Source: Streptomyces barringtoniae (GTDB lineage Bacteria; Actinomycetota; Actinomycetes; Streptomycetales; Streptomycetaceae). Taken from it: a DNA stretch of 64,000 bases. The notes under the pieces are model-generated. The model was not told the origin of the DNA. It worked only from the letters and a program-made list of their open reading frames with translations, and did no database searches. Location: assembly GCF_020819595.1 (NCBI RefSeq), contig NZ_JAJHNP010000009.1, positions 248,001-312,000 on the forward strand. Direction: 5' to 3'. Every line of letters starts with the position of its first letter. Position 1 is the first letter of the stretch. The translations under genes and the position numbers were made by a program. Positions 62,346 to 64,000 of this stretch are shown in pieces.

Positions 62346-62675
62346 CATCCGGCCCGTCCGTGGGCGAGGCCCAACAGGGCAGAGAACAACCGGACTTCGT
62401 CCTCTGTGAACCGGTGGCCGGACAGGAGACGCCGGCGTCGCTCCTCACCTCGCCGACAACCTGCATGCCCCCACCGTCCGGGAGAGGCCCCCTCAGCACC
62501 GGGTCCGGCGGTGTCCGGCTGGACCTTGTCCGGCTGGGCCCCTTGTCCGGCCGGGCCGGTGTCCACCGCGATCGCCGACCCGAGCCCTCACGCGTCGAGC
62601 CCGTCGAGCAGCGGCCCCGCTTCCCCGTGTGACCGCCGCGCCACTGTGCGTACGTACAGCGGCCTGAACATGAAG

Positions 62676-62716
62676 AATGCCCCCCGGCCTTGCGTTTCCG
62701 CAGGTCGGGAGGCATT
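62676..62716 (-). terminator. Terminator of tRNA-Ala
   Basis: An imperfect hairpin (AATGCCCCCCGGCCTTGC with GCAGGTCGGGAGGCATT), 7 bases past the tRNA 3' end on the minus strand. Confidence 0.65.
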
Positions 62717-62722
62717 TCGGGG

Positions 62723-62795
62723 TGGAGCCTAGGGGAGTCGAACCCCTGACATCCGCCATGCAAAGACGGCGCTCTACCAACTGAGCTAAGGCCCC
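62723..62795 (-). tRNA. tRNA-Ala (anticodon TGC)
   Basis: 73 bases on the minus strand: acceptor GGGGCCT/AGGCTCC with the G3-U70 alanine identity pair, D arm AGCTCAGTTGGTAGAGC, anticodon loop TTTGCAT, T loop TTCGACT. CCA is not encoded. Confidence 0.96.
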
Positions 62796-62928
62796 GGGAA
62801 GCAGCGACCCGTCCGGAGGAACCGCGTTCCGGTGGGCGCCGCAGACCAGAGTACCGGGTCACCCCCGGTATCCCGCAAAAAGATTGGGGGTCCCCGCGAA
62901 TGACCACGCTCCGTAAGATGCTCGACGT

Positions 62929-62946
62929 GGTTCGCTACAGCGAACC
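62929..62946. promoter_or_regulatory. Inverted repeat GGTTCGC-TACA-GCGAACC upstream of the HTH gene
   Basis: A perfect 7-bp inverted repeat with a 4-base spacer, 35 bases before the ATG at 62981. It could be an autoregulatory operator. Confidence 0.45.
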
Positions 62947-62980
62947 GCGCGGTTTTTAGGGGAAGCGATGGGGAGACGCA

Positions 62981-63529
62981 ATGGACGCCGCACAGCAGGA
63001 AGCCACCGCGAGAGCGCGGGAGCTGCAGCGGAACTGGTACGGGGAGCCGTTGGGGGCGCTCTTCCGTAAGCTCATCGACGATCTCGGGCTCAACCAGGCC
63101 CGTCTCGCGGCGGTCCTGGGCCTGTCCGCTCCGATGCTCTCGCAGCTGATGAGCGGGCAGCGCGCGAAGATCGGCAATCCTGCCGTGGTCCAGCGGGTGC
63201 AGCTGCTGCAGGAACTGGCGGCGCAGGTCGCGGACGGCAGTGTGAGCGCCGCCGAGGCGACCGAGCGCATGGACGAGATCAAGAAGTCTCAGGGGGGATC
63301 CGTGCTCAGCAACACCACCCAGACCACGAGCAATTCCGGGGCGCCGACGGTCAAGCGGGTGGTCCGCGAGATCCAGTCGCTGCTGCGCTCGGTGGCCGCC
63401 GCGGGCGACATCATCGCCGCCGCGGACAGCCTCGCGCCGAGCCATCCGGAGCTGGCGGAGTTCCTCCGCGTCTACGGCGCCGGCCGCACCTCCGACGCCG
63501 TCGCGCACTACCAGTCCCACCAGAACTAG
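62981..63529 (+). CDS. Cro/C1-type helix-turn-helix DNA-binding protein
   Basis: A 182-residue protein with an HTH domain at residues about 28-62 (LGLNQARLAAVLGLSAPMLSQLMSGQR) and a helical C-terminal part (130-182). GGGAG lies 5 bases before ATG 62981. It is followed by a protein kinase gene; pairs like this suggest phosphorylation control of the regulator, which is speculation. Target genes unknown; an inverted repeat just upstream may be its own operator. Confidence 0.82.
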   Translation: MDAAQQEATARARELQRNWYGEPLGALFRKLIDDLGLNQARLAAVLGLSAPMLSQLMSGQRAKIGNPAVVQRVQLLQELAAQVADGSVSAAEATERMDEIKKSQGGSVLSNTTQTTSNSGAPTVKRVVREIQSLLRSVAAAGDIIAAADSLAPSHPELAEFLRVYGAGRTSDAVAHYQSHQN

Positions 63530-63772
63530 GTTCCACGGCCGGGTCCGGTTCACGGAGGGGGTCCGTGGGCCGGGCCAGAGTCCGGCAAGGAGGGACGCCC
63601 GGGCGCGGGGGGGGTGTCGGTCCACGGGGGTGGACCGTCCTCGAAGGTGGAGCGGGGTCGTATCACTCGTCACGGGGGAGACCAGGAGGGAACAAGGCGG
63701 GGAAGCGGGGGAATCGGGGAACAAGGGGCAGGGGGACCGGCGCCGGTCCCGGGGGAGGAGCGATGGGCTGCC

Positions 63773-64000
63773 ATGGGTGAGGTGTTCGCCGGCCGGTACG
63801 AGCTGGCCGACCCGATCGGTCGCGGGGGCGTGGGCGCCGTATGGCGTGCCTGGGACCACCGCCGACGGCGCTATGTGGCCGCCAAGGTGCTCCAGCAGCG
63901 TGACGCCCACTCCCTGCTGCGCTTCGTGCGGGAGCAGGCCCTGCGGATCGACCACCCCCATGTCCTCGCTCCGGCCAGCTGGGCCGCCGACGACGACAAG
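63773..64000 (+). CDS. Ser/Thr protein kinase, N-terminal part (3' end cut by window edge)
   Basis: The 76 visible residues (MGEVFAGRYELADPIGRGGVGAVWRAW...) hold the glycine loop IGRGGVGAV and the ATP-binding Lys in VAAKVL. Catalytic loop and any sensor domain lie outside. GGGGGAGGAG is upstream. The G-rich stretch 63530-63772 before it contains the small palindrome CGGTCCAC-GGGG-GTGGACCG and no gene. Confidence 0.85.
   Translation, partial: MGEVFAGRYELADPIGRGGVGAVWRAWDHRRRRYVAAKVLQQRDAHSLLRFVREQALRIDHPHVLAPASWAADDDK

Larger units (their letters stand above)
62234..62722. other. Spacer with terminator, parS and tRNA-Ala terminator
   Basis: No credible gene in 489 bases. It contains the hairpin at 62285-62335, the parS site at 62332-62345 and the tRNA-Ala terminator at 62676-62716. 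Confidence 0.6.

Overview
The window looks like a piece of a Streptomyces chromosome close to the replication origin. It is very GC-rich throughout, genes use GTG and TTG starts freely, and many neighbours overlap by 1 to 8 bases. Two perfect copies of the ParB site GTTTCACGTGAAAC (22201-22214, 62332-62345) and one single-mismatch copy (57899-57912) are present, with several clusters of DnaA-box-like 9-mers. The right half follows the actinobacterial origin-proximal order known from mycobacteria: fhaA, fhaB, pstP, rodA, pbpA, pknB, then pabA, DUF881, crgA, rhomboid and ppiA, flanked by tRNA-Leu and tRNA-Ala. Species cannot be fixed from the sequence alone.

Layout, left to right. 1-3266: a truncated alpha/beta hydrolase, a secreted protein of unknown role and a MurJ-type flippase. 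3458-7587: an accessory island with two WXG100-type proteins, a 581-residue effector whose end resembles the bacterial RNase A-like (CdiA-CT) toxin domain, an unrecognised putative immunity gene, a free-standing piece of a second RNase A-like domain, and a CdiI-type immunity protein. 7624-10078: a promoter followed directly by a tRNA-shaped leader, then a 780-residue unrecognised gene. 10138-13798: first branched-chain 2-oxoacid dehydrogenase operon. 14288-19052: a phosphotransferase and two divergent Ser/Thr kinases. 19182-24482: proteasome activator, a histidine-rich surface protein, a quinone oxidoreductase and the moeA/mobA pair. 24554-28801: second branched-chain dehydrogenase operon with its divergent Lrp-type regulator.

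28826-39692 is dominated by phenylacetate catabolism: paaR-like tetR, paaH-like dehydrogenase, paaN and paaABCDE, interrupted by a coupled DUF5819/HTTM/TrmH operon. A 14-bp operator occurs identically before paaN and before paaA, with a one-mismatch copy between the second bkd operon and its regulator. 39868-45082 holds an acyl-CoA dehydrogenase behind a KstR-like operator, a rhodanese, a J-domain protein, a DUF2252 protein and an Fpg/Nei glycosylase. 46390-59420 is the growth, division and cell-wall signalling module, carrying three class E-type sortases. The window ends with the rhomboid, cyclophilin, DUF5324 protein, a HTH regulator and the start of another kinase.

The most unusual item is the tRNA-shaped 5' leader at 7662-7733. 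It is a perfect cloverleaf by base pairing but lacks the D-loop GG and the T-loop TTC needed for a tRNA elbow, and it ends 2 bases before a start codon with no visible Shine-Dalgarno sequence. The effector/immunity island next to it is the other region worth attention.
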